From positions 62,001 to 126,000 of the forward strand of contig CAMCMP010000002.1 of assembly GCA_945876095.1 (NCBI GenBank): DNA of 64,000 bases, written 5' to 3'. Origin of the DNA: Chitinophaga pinensis. Its GTDB lineage: Bacteria > Bacteroidota > Bacteroidia > Chitinophagales > Chitinophagaceae. Position numbers and translations under genes: made by a program. Under the pieces are notes generated by a model. The model was given only the letters and a program-made list of their open reading frames with translations. It was not told where the DNA came from and searched no databases. Below are positions 8,313-17,548 of this stretch, piece after piece. The stretch's first letter is position 1, and each line of letters starts with the position of its first letter.

Positions 8313-9536
8313 CTATCTTAATTCGATTGATTGAATAGCTGCTTTGCGAGCAGGAAACCAGGCTGCTAAAAATGAAATGAATGTTACCGTTGACAATACC
8401 AATATAAAATCTGCAACCTGCATTTTTACAGGAAAATAATCAATTAAAAAAGAGCCACCCTGTAATTTAAAGAAGTGAAATTTTATCTGTAGAAAACAAA
8501 CCAATAATGCCATCAGTATTCCTGAAATAGCACCTATAGCGGCTAGAAGCAGTCCTTCACTTAGAAAAATTTTTAGTATCATTCCTTTGTCGGCCCCCAT
8601 ACTCTGTAACACACTAATGTCTTTTTGCTTTTCTAAAACCAGCATAGTTAATGCACTAATCATATTAAATGCTGCAATAAATAAAATTAAAGTGAGTACT
8701 GCATAAATCGCCCATTTCTCAATTTTCATGGTATTATATAGACTGCTATTTTGTTCGTACTTTGACTGCACTTTAAAACTGCTCCCCAGCATATCTGAAA
8801 GTTGCTTTTGAATATTGGTTAAATTGGAGGGGTCATTTAGTTTTATTTCAACAGCACTATATTCATCAAGTGCGAACCCCATTTGATTTTTTACAAAGCT
8901 AATATTGGTGATAGCATATTTATTATCAAAATCTTGTTGAATGGCGAATACACCGGTAGCCTTGATACTGCCTTCACTCAGTGATTGAAGAGGGTCAGTT
9001 ACCGAAACTTTTCCTTTTTTTGGTAAAATAATGGTTAGCTCGGAAGAACTTGAATTATTGGACACATTTACTCCCGCAGCATTTTGAATGCCGGAACCTA
9101 ATATTAACCCGGGTTCATTTTCATCACCGATATTGAATTTTCCAACAAAGGTTTTTTCTGCTACACCACTCACTCGATGGTAATTTTCGTCTACTCCTTT
9201 AAGATATACGATTGTTTGAAGTTCATTGTTTTGGAGTAATGCTTTTTCCTCTGCAATGAGTGATACTACTTGAATGCCTGGTTTATTTTTAATTTGCTGA
9301 ATTTGGTCTTTTGTCAGAATGAATGTTTTCCCTTTCTGAGGAATAATTTTTATATCGGTGTAAAAAGAAGAATAGAGAGATTTCACTAGTCCTTCAAAGC
9401 CATTAAAAACACTCAACACAAGAATCTGGCAGGCAGTTGCAAAAGCGATTACCCCCACCGTTACCCAAGCAATCCAATTAATAGCATTGGCACTTTTTTT
9501 TGCTTTAAAATATCTCCAGGCAAAGGTTAGATACAT
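8313..9536 (-). CDS. LolC/LolE-like FtsX-family ABC permease
   Basis: An inner-membrane permease resembling LolC/E, which extract lipoproteins for delivery to the outer membrane. Architecture: a cytoplasmic start (MYLTFAWRYFKAKKS), TM1 at about 22-45, a periplasmic domain of about 220 residues (MacB_PCD-like), then three TM helices at roughly 275-295, 320-345 and 375-400 with the FtsX-type stretch MLVLEKQKDISVLQSMGADKG. The 407-aa length fits. In Bacteroidota a single LolC/E-like protein commonly serves; the ATPase LolD is not adjacent here. It follows rbfA on the same strand with a 47-base gap, a pairing I regard as a probable operon. Confidence 0.87.
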   Translation of the reverse strand: MYLTFAWRYFKAKKSANAINWIAWVTVGVIAFATACQILVLSVFNGFEGLVKSLYSSFYTDIKIIPQKGKTFILTKDQIQQIKNKPGIQVVSLIAEEKALLQNNELQTIVYLKGVDENYHRVSGVAEKTFVGKFNIGDENEPGLILGSGIQNAAGVNVSNNSSSSELTIILPKKGKVSVTDPLQSLSEGSIKATGVFAIQQDFDNKYAITNISFVKNQMGFALDEYSAVEIKLNDPSNLTNIQKQLSDMLGSSFKVQSKYEQNSSLYNTMKIEKWAIYAVLTLILFIAAFNMISALTMLVLEKQKDISVLQSMGADKGMILKIFLSEGLLLAAIGAISGILMALLVCFLQIKFHFFKLQGGSFLIDYFPVKMQVADFILVLSTVTFISFLAAWFPARKAAIQSIELR

Positions 9537-9583
9537 ATCCTAAATCCCAAGGGGTGTTTTGAAAAGACGTGAGGAAACGGTGA

Positions 9584-9982
9584 CTATTGATCTATTGTTG
9601 GAGTATTTTCTTTTGATGAATTACTATCTTCTTTTTTTATTTTTTCAAATAACTCTTCCATTTTAAAAACATAATCTAAAGTATCGTCTATAAAAAATCT
9701 CAGTTCTGGAATACTGCGAAGCTGATGGCGAACCCTAGCGCCCAATTCCTTTCTGATTTCTTTATTTTTTTCTTCAAATTTCAATAAGGCAGCTTGAGTA
9801 TCCTTTACCTGAAACATGCTCAGATAAACTCTAGCTTCAAAAAGGTCGGGCGTTATTTTTACGTTTGAAATGGAGATCATTCCCCCATCCATCATTAATA
9901 GGTTAAAACGGCGAAATATGTCATTCAATTCTTCATTAATCAACCCTGCAACCTGTTTCTGTCTTTTCGTTTCTGTTGTCAT
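9584..9982 (-). CDS. rbfA: Ribosome-binding factor A
   Basis: A small KH-like protein assisting late 30S maturation (16S rRNA 5' end processing). At 132 aa it shows the typical pattern: TKRQKQVAGLINEELNDIF at the start, ISISNVKITPDLFEARVYLS in the middle, and the LGARVRHQLRSIPELRFFIDDTLDYVFKMEELFEKI segment close to the end. A 20-residue polar Ser/Asn/Glu tail follows. It lies upstream of the LolC/E-like permease on the same strand. A TAATTTTG -7 element is found 20-27 bases upstream. Confidence 0.95.
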   Translation of the reverse strand: MTTETKRQKQVAGLINEELNDIFRRFNLLMMDGGMISISNVKITPDLFEARVYLSMFQVKDTQAALLKFEEKNKEIRKELGARVRHQLRSIPELRFFIDDTLDYVFKMEELFEKIKKEDSNSSKENTPTIDQ

Positions 9983-10001
9983 ATAATTTATTACTGTATT
10001 G

Positions 10002-10009
10002 CAAAATTA
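10002..10009 (-). promoter_or_regulatory. Candidate -7 element for rbfA
   Basis: Minus strand TAATTTTG fits TAnnTTTG; no clean -33 TTTG is visible at the expected distance. Confidence 0.45.
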
Positions 10010-10145
10010 CTTTTTTATTGTGGATTACTAGGGTTATTACTCAATCGGGCTTTTTAAAGCTAATTCGGTAATTGGGCTTCAATGAAGAAGTTTGCTAATG
10101 GGAGGCTGAAATTGATAATAATAGTGACAAAAATGATCCAAGTAA

Positions 10146-11738
<1,593 letters not shown>

Positions 11739-11743
11739 ATCTT

Positions 11744-11774
11744 TTCAATAACTTTTTTGTAAAAAATTATTGAA
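11744..11774 (+). promoter_or_regulatory. Intercistronic hairpin between atpD and atpC
   Basis: TTCAATAAcTTTTTT pairs with AAAAAATTATTGAA, 14 pairs with one bulged C and a two-base turn, starting 6 bases after the atpD stop. The T run is inside the stem rather than after it, so it is a weak terminator at most and could be a partial attenuator or 3'-end stabiliser. Confidence 0.5.
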
Positions 11775-11827
11775 GTCGATAAATAATTGTTCACCAATAA
11801 ACCAGGTTCTCTTTTGGAGACAAGGGT

Positions 11828-12079
11828 ATGATTTTAGAAATATTAACTCCTGAAAAAAAGATATTTAGTGGCGAAGTATATGGTGTGCAGTTACCTGGAA
11901 TCACTGGTTCTTTCGAAGTATTAGATAAACATGCTCCGATGGTGGGTGCGTTGAAGGCTGGTAAACTTAAAGTGCTTACTGATAAAGTAGCTACTACTTC
12001 TTATTCTATTTTAAGTGGTTTTGTGGAAGTGCTAAATAATAAAACAATCGTATTGATAGAAGGTGCTGAAGAACTTTAA
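11828..12079 (+). CDS. atpC: F1F0 ATP synthase subunit epsilon (short form)
   Basis: The central-stalk epsilon subunit couples rotation to the F0 ring. The 83-aa product contains the complete N-terminal beta-sandwich (MILEILTPEKKIFSGEV, LPGITGSFEVLDKHAPMVGALKAG, SGFVEVLNNKTIVLIE) but stops before the C-terminal two-helix domain that inhibits ATP hydrolysis in E. coli (139 aa). Short epsilon subunits are normal in Bacteroidota, so this is not a truncation event. It lies 89 bases after atpD and ends with a strong terminator. Confidence 0.95.
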   Translation: MILEILTPEKKIFSGEVYGVQLPGITGSFEVLDKHAPMVGALKAGKLKVLTDKVATTSYSILSGFVEVLNNKTIVLIEGAEEL

Positions 12080-12102
12080 TGCTTTCAAACAATAAAATAT
12101 TT

Positions 12103-12128
12103 AGCCCCTCTTGTAGGGGCTTTTTTTT
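12103..12128 (+). terminator. Rho-independent terminator of atpDC
   Basis: AGCCCCT-CTTGT-AGGGGCT followed by eight T residues. Confidence 0.9.
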
Positions 12129-12175
12129 ACCCAAAATCCTTTGAAATATAAAACGCTAAGTCCAACAACTACTAT

Positions 12176-13141
12176 CTAGTAGTCAATTTGTTTTTTAAGT
12201 TGTAGATGAGACCATGCAGTGAACGGAAAAATTATTAGTAGCCAGAGGAAATTCAATTGACCGCTTATTAATAACACAGAAGCTGTAATCATCAAAACAT
12301 ATAGAGGGTATGTAAAAAACAAAAGTCCAACAATGATTGAGTCGAAGTGATCTGTATCGTTTGTTTTTTTTGTAATGATTATTTTTAAGGGGTAATAAAG
12401 AGGGGCGTGCAAAAGCCAGCCAGCTATGGAGGGAAGGAATAGTATTATTTTTTTAATAGCAGGCTGGGGAATAAAAAAATAGGTTTGTATTTTATCTTTA
12501 TCTGATTTTTCAATTTCATAAACAAAACTAGAAAGTTGTTGATTAGCAACCTTATTAAAGGATTGAATGCCTTTTCCAAAACCCTCTTTGTAATCAACCT
12601 CTTTTGCTGTGATGAGATCTCCTAAAAATAAATGAATGTTTTTACCAAATTTATTGAATGAACTGTAATTTATTCCAATGGGTAATACTTTTAGAGGGAT
12701 ACCTTCTTGCCAGCTACTGATGGCTAATCTAGCGGTTCCTTTCATGAGTGGTCGTAGATGCCATTCATTGATACATCTACCTTCAATAAAAATTAGTACG
12801 ATACCATTTTGATTGAAAATTTTTTTGCAGGAATCAAAAGTGCTGTAGTTATCTGATAAATTTTCTACTCCTTCACTGATTCGATAGACTGGCAGTAGTT
12901 TAAGAGAAACTAAAATTTTAGTAATCAATTTTCCATTAAAAGCATCTCCTCTTGCCAGGGAATAAATGGGTTTATTGAAAAGGGTACATAAGATAATTGC
13001 ATCTAGAAAAGAATTAGGATGGTTTACTGCAAGTAGGAGTGGACCATCGGTATTGAATAATTCTTTTTTATTTATTTGAATGTCTCTGCAATAGAATTTG
13101 ATTGCGGCCCTTGCAATAATTTTTACAAATTGGTATAGCAT
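12176..13141 (-). CDS. Lysophospholipid/glycerophosphate acyltransferase (PlsC/GPAT-like)
   Basis: A 321-aa membrane-associated acyltransferase. The acceptor motif NHPNSFLDA (residues 40-48) has five residues between His and Asp, as in the glycerol-3-phosphate/DHAP acyltransferase-like branch, rather than the H-x4-D of classical PlsC; a second motif is FIEGRC (FPEGTS-like). The C-terminal third has two hydrophobic segments (about 238-265 and 275-310). It would acylate a glycerolipid precursor at the inner membrane. It is a single minus-strand gene separated by 97 bases from yqgE upstream. Exact substrate is unknown. Confidence 0.83.
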   Translation of the reverse strand: MLYQFVKIIARAAIKFYCRDIQINKKELFNTDGPLLLAVNHPNSFLDAIILCTLFNKPIYSLARGDAFNGKLITKILVSLKLLPVYRISEGVENLSDNYSTFDSCKKIFNQNGIVLIFIEGRCINEWHLRPLMKGTARLAISSWQEGIPLKVLPIGINYSSFNKFGKNIHLFLGDLITAKEVDYKEGFGKGIQSFNKVANQQLSSFVYEIEKSDKDKIQTYFFIPQPAIKKIILFLPSIAGWLLHAPLYYPLKIIITKKTNDTDHFDSIIVGLLFFTYPLYVLMITASVLLISGQLNFLWLLIIFPFTAWSHLQLKKQIDY

Positions 13142-13238
13142 TTGTTTGAGGTAAGCAATGGGTTAAGCCCTTTAGATTGATGAATTTATTCAACAAATGT
13201 AAGTCAAAATTTACCAGTTTAGAATGTGGTAGAGCTGC

Positions 13239-13790
13239 TTAATTTAGTTGAGGGTCGATGGGGAAGTTGATCATCATTTCATAATCTCCTCCAAGTTGTC
13301 TTAAGCTATCTTTCCAAATTTTATCAGGAGATGAGTGAAAAATTAAATTACTAGTAGCCTTAGCCGTTATCCATGTTTTTTCTTTTAATTCATCTTTGAG
13401 TTGTCCTTTACTCCAGCCGCTATAACCTATAAAAAAACGAATTTTAGCGAGATCTATTTCATTATTTTTTATGAGTTGGGCGGCTATTTCAAAATCTCCT
13501 CCCCAATAAATGCCTTTCATTATTTGTTGTCCGCCTGGGATAAGATCGGGGGATTGATGTAAAAAATGGATAGTGTTTATCTGAACAGGCCCTCCATAGA
13601 ACACTGGAATGGGGAAACCTGCGAAATTACTCATTAGAGAATCGAGGGTTTCATCAAAGGGTTTATTTAAAACAAAACCAACGGTACCCTCTTTATCGTG
13701 TTCGCATATTAAAGCCACCGACCTTGTAAAATGGGGGTCCTTCAAGAAGGGTTCTGCAATTAATAATATTCCAGGAGCAGGTGAAATCAT
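13239..13790 (-). CDS. YqgE/AlgH family protein
   Basis: A 183-aa soluble protein of the YqgE (AlgH) family, found widely but without an agreed biochemical role. Characteristic segments: PGILLIAEPFLKDPHFTRSVALICEHDKEGTVGFVLNKP is represented by its pieces LLIAEPFL, FTRSVALI and GTVGFVLNKP near the N-terminus; VFYGGPVQINTIHFLH in the middle; IRFFIGYSGWSKGQL towards the end. In some bacteria it sits beside yqgF; not so here. Start ATG at 13790 matches the family N-terminus. Confidence 0.92.
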   Translation of the reverse strand: MISPAPGILLIAEPFLKDPHFTRSVALICEHDKEGTVGFVLNKPFDETLDSLMSNFAGFPIPVFYGGPVQINTIHFLHQSPDLIPGGQQIMKGIYWGGDFEIAAQLIKNNEIDLAKIRFFIGYSGWSKGQLKDELKEKTWITAKATSNLIFHSSPDKIWKDSLRQLGGDYEMMINFPIDPQLN

Positions 13791-13933
13791 ATTTCTAAAT
13801 TAATTGATTATTTCTCACAAGACTAATATTGTTTTAAGTTTTATTATAAATAATATTCTAAAACCTTCGTTAAAATATTTTTTTAGAGATTAAAAATTAA
13901 TTTAGTAGATATTATTGATTTACTTTTATAATA

Positions 13934-15256
13934 ATGAAACGTATTTTCCCAGTAATCACGGTCTTGATTTTGCTTTCCCTCTTGGGGATTATTTTTTTTC
14001 AGATTTTATGGATTAAGGGAACCCTTGAGTTAGAAGAGCAAAAATTTTATGAGCACGTAAGTGTGGCTACTTCACAGGCAGCTACTGATTTGATGGAAGA
14101 GAAAGGTAATCTTATGCCTTTAAGGAGAAAGAGCGAAGGTTTGTTTAGAAGTGAAACTCAGCTTGAAATTTTTAGGCCTACTGTTGCACAAAAATATAGT
14201 GGGGATGAAATTTATCGAATCATTCGAAAAGCGTTCGATAAAAAAAATTTAAGAAATGTTCCTTTTGAATTTGCTATTAGTCCAACGTCTTTAATTGGTG
14301 AGGAAATTCAATCAGCTAATTTTTTTAAATTATATGCCGACTCTACAAATAATAAACTTCATGTTATTCAATTAGAGTCCCCCTCAGGTAGCCTTGCAGA
14401 AGGAATCTCTCCACAGGAAGTTTTAATAGTAACTGTACCGCATGCTAGAAAACTCATTTGGCAATCGCTTACTTGGTTTATCATCGGAGCAATTGTTTTC
14501 CTATTTATTATAATTACTGCATTTTTCCTTACGGTAAGGGCTTTGTTAAAACAAAAAAAGTTGAGTGAAATAAAATCAGATTTTATCAACAATATGACCC
14601 ATGAATTTAAAACTCCACTGGCTACTATTTCTCTTGCTGTGGATGCTTTAAAGAATGAAAAAGTAATCAATGACCGTGAGAAAATGAATTACTTTACGGG
14701 GATTATCAAGGAAGAAAATAAGCGAATGAATAGACAGGTAGAAACTATTCTTCAAGCTGCATTGCTTGATAGGCAGCTAGTTCAATTGAATCTTAAAAAA
14801 ATGCATGCGCACGATTTAATTAATAGCTCCTTAAGTAATATCAATCTTCAAGTAGATGAGATTCATGGCCGTTTGGAGGTGAGTCTTAAAGCTACTGAGG
14901 ATATAATTTTGGCAGATGAAGTACATTTTACCAATCTGATTAGTAATTTGCTTGATAATGCCGTCAAGTATTCTAAAGATGATCTTCGAATTATAATCAG
15001 TACTCAAACGGAAGGAAATCGATTGAAAATTAAAATAGAGGATAATGGAATTGGTATGAGTAAGGAAACGGTGAACCGAATATTTGAAAAATTTTATCGC
15101 GCCCATAACGGCAATCTTCACAATGTAAAAGGCTTTGGACTTGGACTTAATTATGTGAAAACGATGGTAGATGCCCATCATGGTAACATAAAAGTTGAAA
15201 GCGTCTTGGGAAAAGGAAGTAGTTTTTTCTTGAGTTTCCCGATTGTAAAAATTTAG
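13934..15256 (+). CDS. Sensor histidine kinase (orphan)
   Basis: A 440-aa membrane sensor kinase. TM1 spans about residues 6-26, a periplasmic sensor region of some 140 residues follows, TM2 is at about 177-200, and there is no HAMP signature. The H-box is NNMTHEFKTPLAT with H223; the N-box is NLLDNAVKYS (N342), then DNGIGMS, FEKFYR and GFGLGLNYV (G2). All catalytic features are intact. No response regulator is adjacent: upstream is divergent yqgE and downstream the mraZ leader region. The overall layout resembles RprX-type kinases of Bacteroidota, whose partner is usually next door. The signal and regulon are unknown. Confidence 0.92.
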   Translation: MKRIFPVITVLILLSLLGIIFFQILWIKGTLELEEQKFYEHVSVATSQAATDLMEEKGNLMPLRRKSEGLFRSETQLEIFRPTVAQKYSGDEIYRIIRKAFDKKNLRNVPFEFAISPTSLIGEEIQSANFFKLYADSTNNKLHVIQLESPSGSLAEGISPQEVLIVTVPHARKLIWQSLTWFIIGAIVFLFIIITAFFLTVRALLKQKKLSEIKSDFINNMTHEFKTPLATISLAVDALKNEKVINDREKMNYFTGIIKEENKRMNRQVETILQAALLDRQLVQLNLKKMHAHDLINSSLSNINLQVDEIHGRLEVSLKATEDIILADEVHFTNLISNLLDNAVKYSKDDLRIIISTQTEGNRLKIKIEDNGIGMSKETVNRIFEKFYRAHNGNLHNVKGFGLGLNYVKTMVDAHHGNIKVESVLGKGSSFFLSFPIVKI

Positions 15257-15435
15257 TAAGCCTCTCTTGTATTTCGTCCTCGATTTTTCAGTCCTACCTT
15301 TCATTTTGTTTAGCCAAGGTTTTCTAATTTTTTGTCTCAATTTATTGTAATAATTATCCTATAAAAATAGTCTTTAGCACCCCCTTTTTTGAGGCATAGC
15401 ATATTGCATTTCCCCTTTTCTAGTTCCAATTCTAG

Positions 15436-15537
15436 TAATCCACAGGTTATACACCTGTATCCACAGGTTATTCACTCCTAAAACTTCCCATAAACTGCTT
15501 AAAGTTATACTGGGTATGTATTTCAGCTTGTGGATAA
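15436..15537. promoter_or_regulatory. Array of DnaA-box-like sequences upstream of mraZ
   Basis: Four same-orientation 9-mers related to TTATCCACA start at 15436 (TAATCCACA), 15447 (TTATACACC), 15457 (GTATCCACA) and 15468 (TTATTCACT), spaced 11, 10 and 11 bases. They are part of a 17-bp direct repeat ATCCACAGGTTATnCAC of period 21. A perfect box, TTATCCACA on the minus strand, lies at 15529-15537. The remainder of the 366-base gap (15257-15622) is AT-rich and holds no gene. The array could mark oriC or a DnaA-controlled promoter. Confidence 0.55.
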
Positions 15538-15562
15538 AAATGTTTATATCATTTTAGATGTA

Positions 15563-15592
15563 AAAGTGGGAAAAGGTGTTATTTTGTGGTAA
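15563..15592 (+). promoter_or_regulatory. Candidate MraZ operator (period-10 GTGG repeats)
   Basis: AAAGTGGGAA, AAGGTGTTAT and TTTGTGGTAA are three consecutive 10-base units. Known MraZ boxes are direct repeats of TGGGN with 5-base spacers (E. coli) or AAAGTGGNNN (Mycoplasma), both with a 10-base period. Position 31 bases before the mraZ ATG suits autoregulation. The middle unit is degenerate. Confidence 0.6.
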
Positions 15593-15622
15593 TAATTTGA
15601 TACATATTAAATAACTTATTAA

Positions 15623-16090
15623 ATGATTGGTTTTTTAGGCGAATATGAGGCTACGATGGATGCCAAGGGACGTTTTCTTTTGCCAGCCGGCTTTAAAAAG
15701 CAGCTTTCAGAGGAGGGTGCGGGCCAATTTGTGATCAATCGAGGCATTGAGACTTGTTTGAGTTTATATCCTATGCAAAGCTGGGAACCAATTTTTGCGG
15801 AAGTAAGTAAGTTGAATGATTTTGATCCTAAGGTTAGACAGTTTCGTAGATATTTTTTGAATGGAGCCACCCAGCTTGAGTTGGATACAGCTGGAAGGTT
15901 ATTAATTCCAAAGGCCTTAATGGAGTATGCAGGATTAGAAAAAGATGTGGTGCTAGTATCAGCTGTAAATAAGATTGAAATCTGGGATGCGGGTAAGTAT
16001 AAAATGTTCTTTGAATCTTTTTCACCAGAATCCTATAGTAATCTGGCTAATGAAGTGATGAACAAAAATGATGAAAAACTGAAAAGCTGA
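15623..16090 (+). CDS. mraZ: Transcriptional regulator / division-cluster protein MraZ
   Basis: MraZ is a DNA-binding protein with two AbrB-like SpoVT domains that controls its own division/cell-wall cluster. At 155 aa, the N-domain begins FLGEYEATMDAKGRFLLPAGF and the C-domain repeats it as ATQLELDTAGRLLIPKALMEYAGL, the paired DAKGR/DTAGR DNA-contact motifs. It is the first gene of the cluster, only one base before rsmH. Candidate MraZ boxes lie just upstream. A TAATTTG sequence shortly before the start could be a weak -7 element. Confidence 0.97.
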   Translation: MIGFLGEYEATMDAKGRFLLPAGFKKQLSEEGAGQFVINRGIETCLSLYPMQSWEPIFAEVSKLNDFDPKVRQFRRYFLNGATQLELDTAGRLLIPKALMEYAGLEKDVVLVSAVNKIEIWDAGKYKMFFESFSPESYSNLANEVMNKNDEKLKS

Positions 16091-16091
16091 C

Positions 16092-17051
16092 ATGTTGAAA
16101 AAAACTCCTACTGACGAAAGCAATTTGCCCCTCCATTCATCAGCGGATCAGTTGGATTATCATATACCCGTTCTACTTCAGGAAACTATCGAGGGATTAG
16201 ATGTTAAGGCAGATGGGGTTTATGTGGATTGCACATTTGGTGGAGGCGGACATAGCAAGGCAATATTAGCGCATCTAGGAGAAAAGGGAGTTCTAGTTGC
16301 CTTTGACCAAGATGAGGATGCTAGAAAAAACCTTCCAAATGATAGTAGAGTCATTTTTGTACCACAAAACTTTCGTCATCTGCAACGCTTCTTGCGCTTA
16401 CATAAAATTACTCAGGTAGATGGAATATTGGCTGATCTTGGAGTTTCTAGTCACCAGTTTGATAAGGCCGACAGAGGATTTTCAATTCGTTTTGATGCAG
16501 CGCTGGACATGCGAATGGATCAGCGTCAAAAAACTACAGCAGCAGATATTCTCAAGCAATTTACTGAGCTACAGTTACATAAAATGTTAGAACAATATGG
16601 GGAAGTTACCAATGCAAAAACATTGGCAAAGACAATTGTTCAGCAAAGGGGATTGACGCCAATTAAAACTATCCAACAATTTAAACAAGCAGTTGAGTCA
16701 GTAGTAAAGGGAAATCCTCAAAAATATTTTGCCCAAGTTTTCCAAGCATTAAGAATAGAAGTAAATGATGAAATGGGTGCATTGAAGGAACTGTTAGAGC
16801 AAACCCCTGGTTTGTTGAAATCTGGAGGAAGAATAGCCATTATTACTTTTCATTCATTAGAGGATAGGATGGTAAAGAATTTTTTTAAAACTGGGGGTTT
16901 GAACGAAGAGGTGGTGGATGAATTATATGGAGCTAAGCCAGAAAGTCAATTTAAAATTCTTACTAAAAAACCAATCTTACCGACTGATATTGAAACAAGG
17001 CGAAATAAAAGATCTAGAAGCGCGAAACTAAGATTGGTAGAAAAAAAATAG
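16092..17051 (+). CDS. rsmH: 16S rRNA (cytosine-1402-N4)-methyltransferase RsmH
   Basis: Methylates N4 of C1402 in the ribosomal P site using S-adenosylmethionine. The 319-aa protein shows YHIPVLLQETIEGL, the SAM site VDCTFGGGGHSKAIL, FDQDEDA, GILADLGVSSHQFDKADRGFSIR (with LGVSSxQ), a central helical domain (YGEVTNAKTLAKTIV) and the C-terminal ITFHSLEDRMVKNFF plus RRNKRSRSAKLR. The one-base spacing from mraZ implies translational coupling. There is a slightly longer polar N-terminal tail of about 20 residues before the family core. Confidence 0.97.
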   Translation: MLKKTPTDESNLPLHSSADQLDYHIPVLLQETIEGLDVKADGVYVDCTFGGGGHSKAILAHLGEKGVLVAFDQDEDARKNLPNDSRVIFVPQNFRHLQRFLRLHKITQVDGILADLGVSSHQFDKADRGFSIRFDAALDMRMDQRQKTTAADILKQFTELQLHKMLEQYGEVTNAKTLAKTIVQQRGLTPIKTIQQFKQAVESVVKGNPQKYFAQVFQALRIEVNDEMGALKELLEQTPGLLKSGGRIAIITFHSLEDRMVKNFFKTGGLNEEVVDELYGAKPESQFKILTKKPILPTDIETRRNKRSRSAKLRLVEKK

Positions 17052-17105
17052 CCACTGTAATAGTTGATTTAATAACTAAAAAGAAGTGATTAATATTTAA
17101 TAGAA

Positions 17106-17453
17106 ATGTTTGAAGATAAGTATATACAGAAAGAAGAACCGGTTGCTGTAAAAAGGGATTGGAAAATTATTCTAAGCCATAAGTGGGTGGTTAAGAATAT
17201 TTCCTTCTTTCTTTTCTTGGCTGTTTTAGCAGTATTGTATATCTATAATGGTCATCATTCTGATAAGTTAATTAGAAAGATGGGAGAAACTGAAAAGCAT
17301 ATTAAGGAGTTAGAATACGAATATAAAACAGTTAAGAGTGAGGTTATTTTTAGAAGTAAAGCGAGTGAATTAATAAAAGCGGTGGAGCCGATGGGATTAA
17401 AAGAAATGATATCTGCTCCAGTTATTTTATTGCAGGATACTCCTGAAAAGTAG
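17106..17453 (+). CDS. ftsL: FtsL-like cell division protein
   Basis: A 115-aa bitopic protein in the ftsL position between rsmH and the division PBP. Visible: a basic cytoplasmic N-terminus, one TM helix at about 35-53 (ISFFLFLAVLAVLYIY), then a heptad-rich coiled coil (about 60-95: KLIRKMGETEKHIKELEYEYKTVKS region) and a short end. FtsL with FtsB and FtsQ forms the divisome activator complex. Sequence identity in this family is low, so the call rests on topology plus synteny; it resembles the FtsL-like family of Bacteroidota. Confidence 0.85.
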   Translation: MFEDKYIQKEEPVAVKRDWKIILSHKWVVKNISFFLFLAVLAVLYIYNGHHSDKLIRKMGETEKHIKELEYEYKTVKSEVIFRSKASELIKAVEPMGLKEMISAPVILLQDTPEK

Positions 17454-17548
17454 TGGATGTAGTGAAAATGTTTTAAATGAAATAACTGAGATCAAAATAA
17501 AATTTAATAGGAATTCTAAAATAATAAACGAACTAAAAGACAAAGGTA

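Noticed and set aside
14831-15340. 169-aa minus-strand ORF opposite the histidine kinase
   Set aside because: The plus-strand frame has all kinase motifs; the antisense translation is low complexity and shows no family features.
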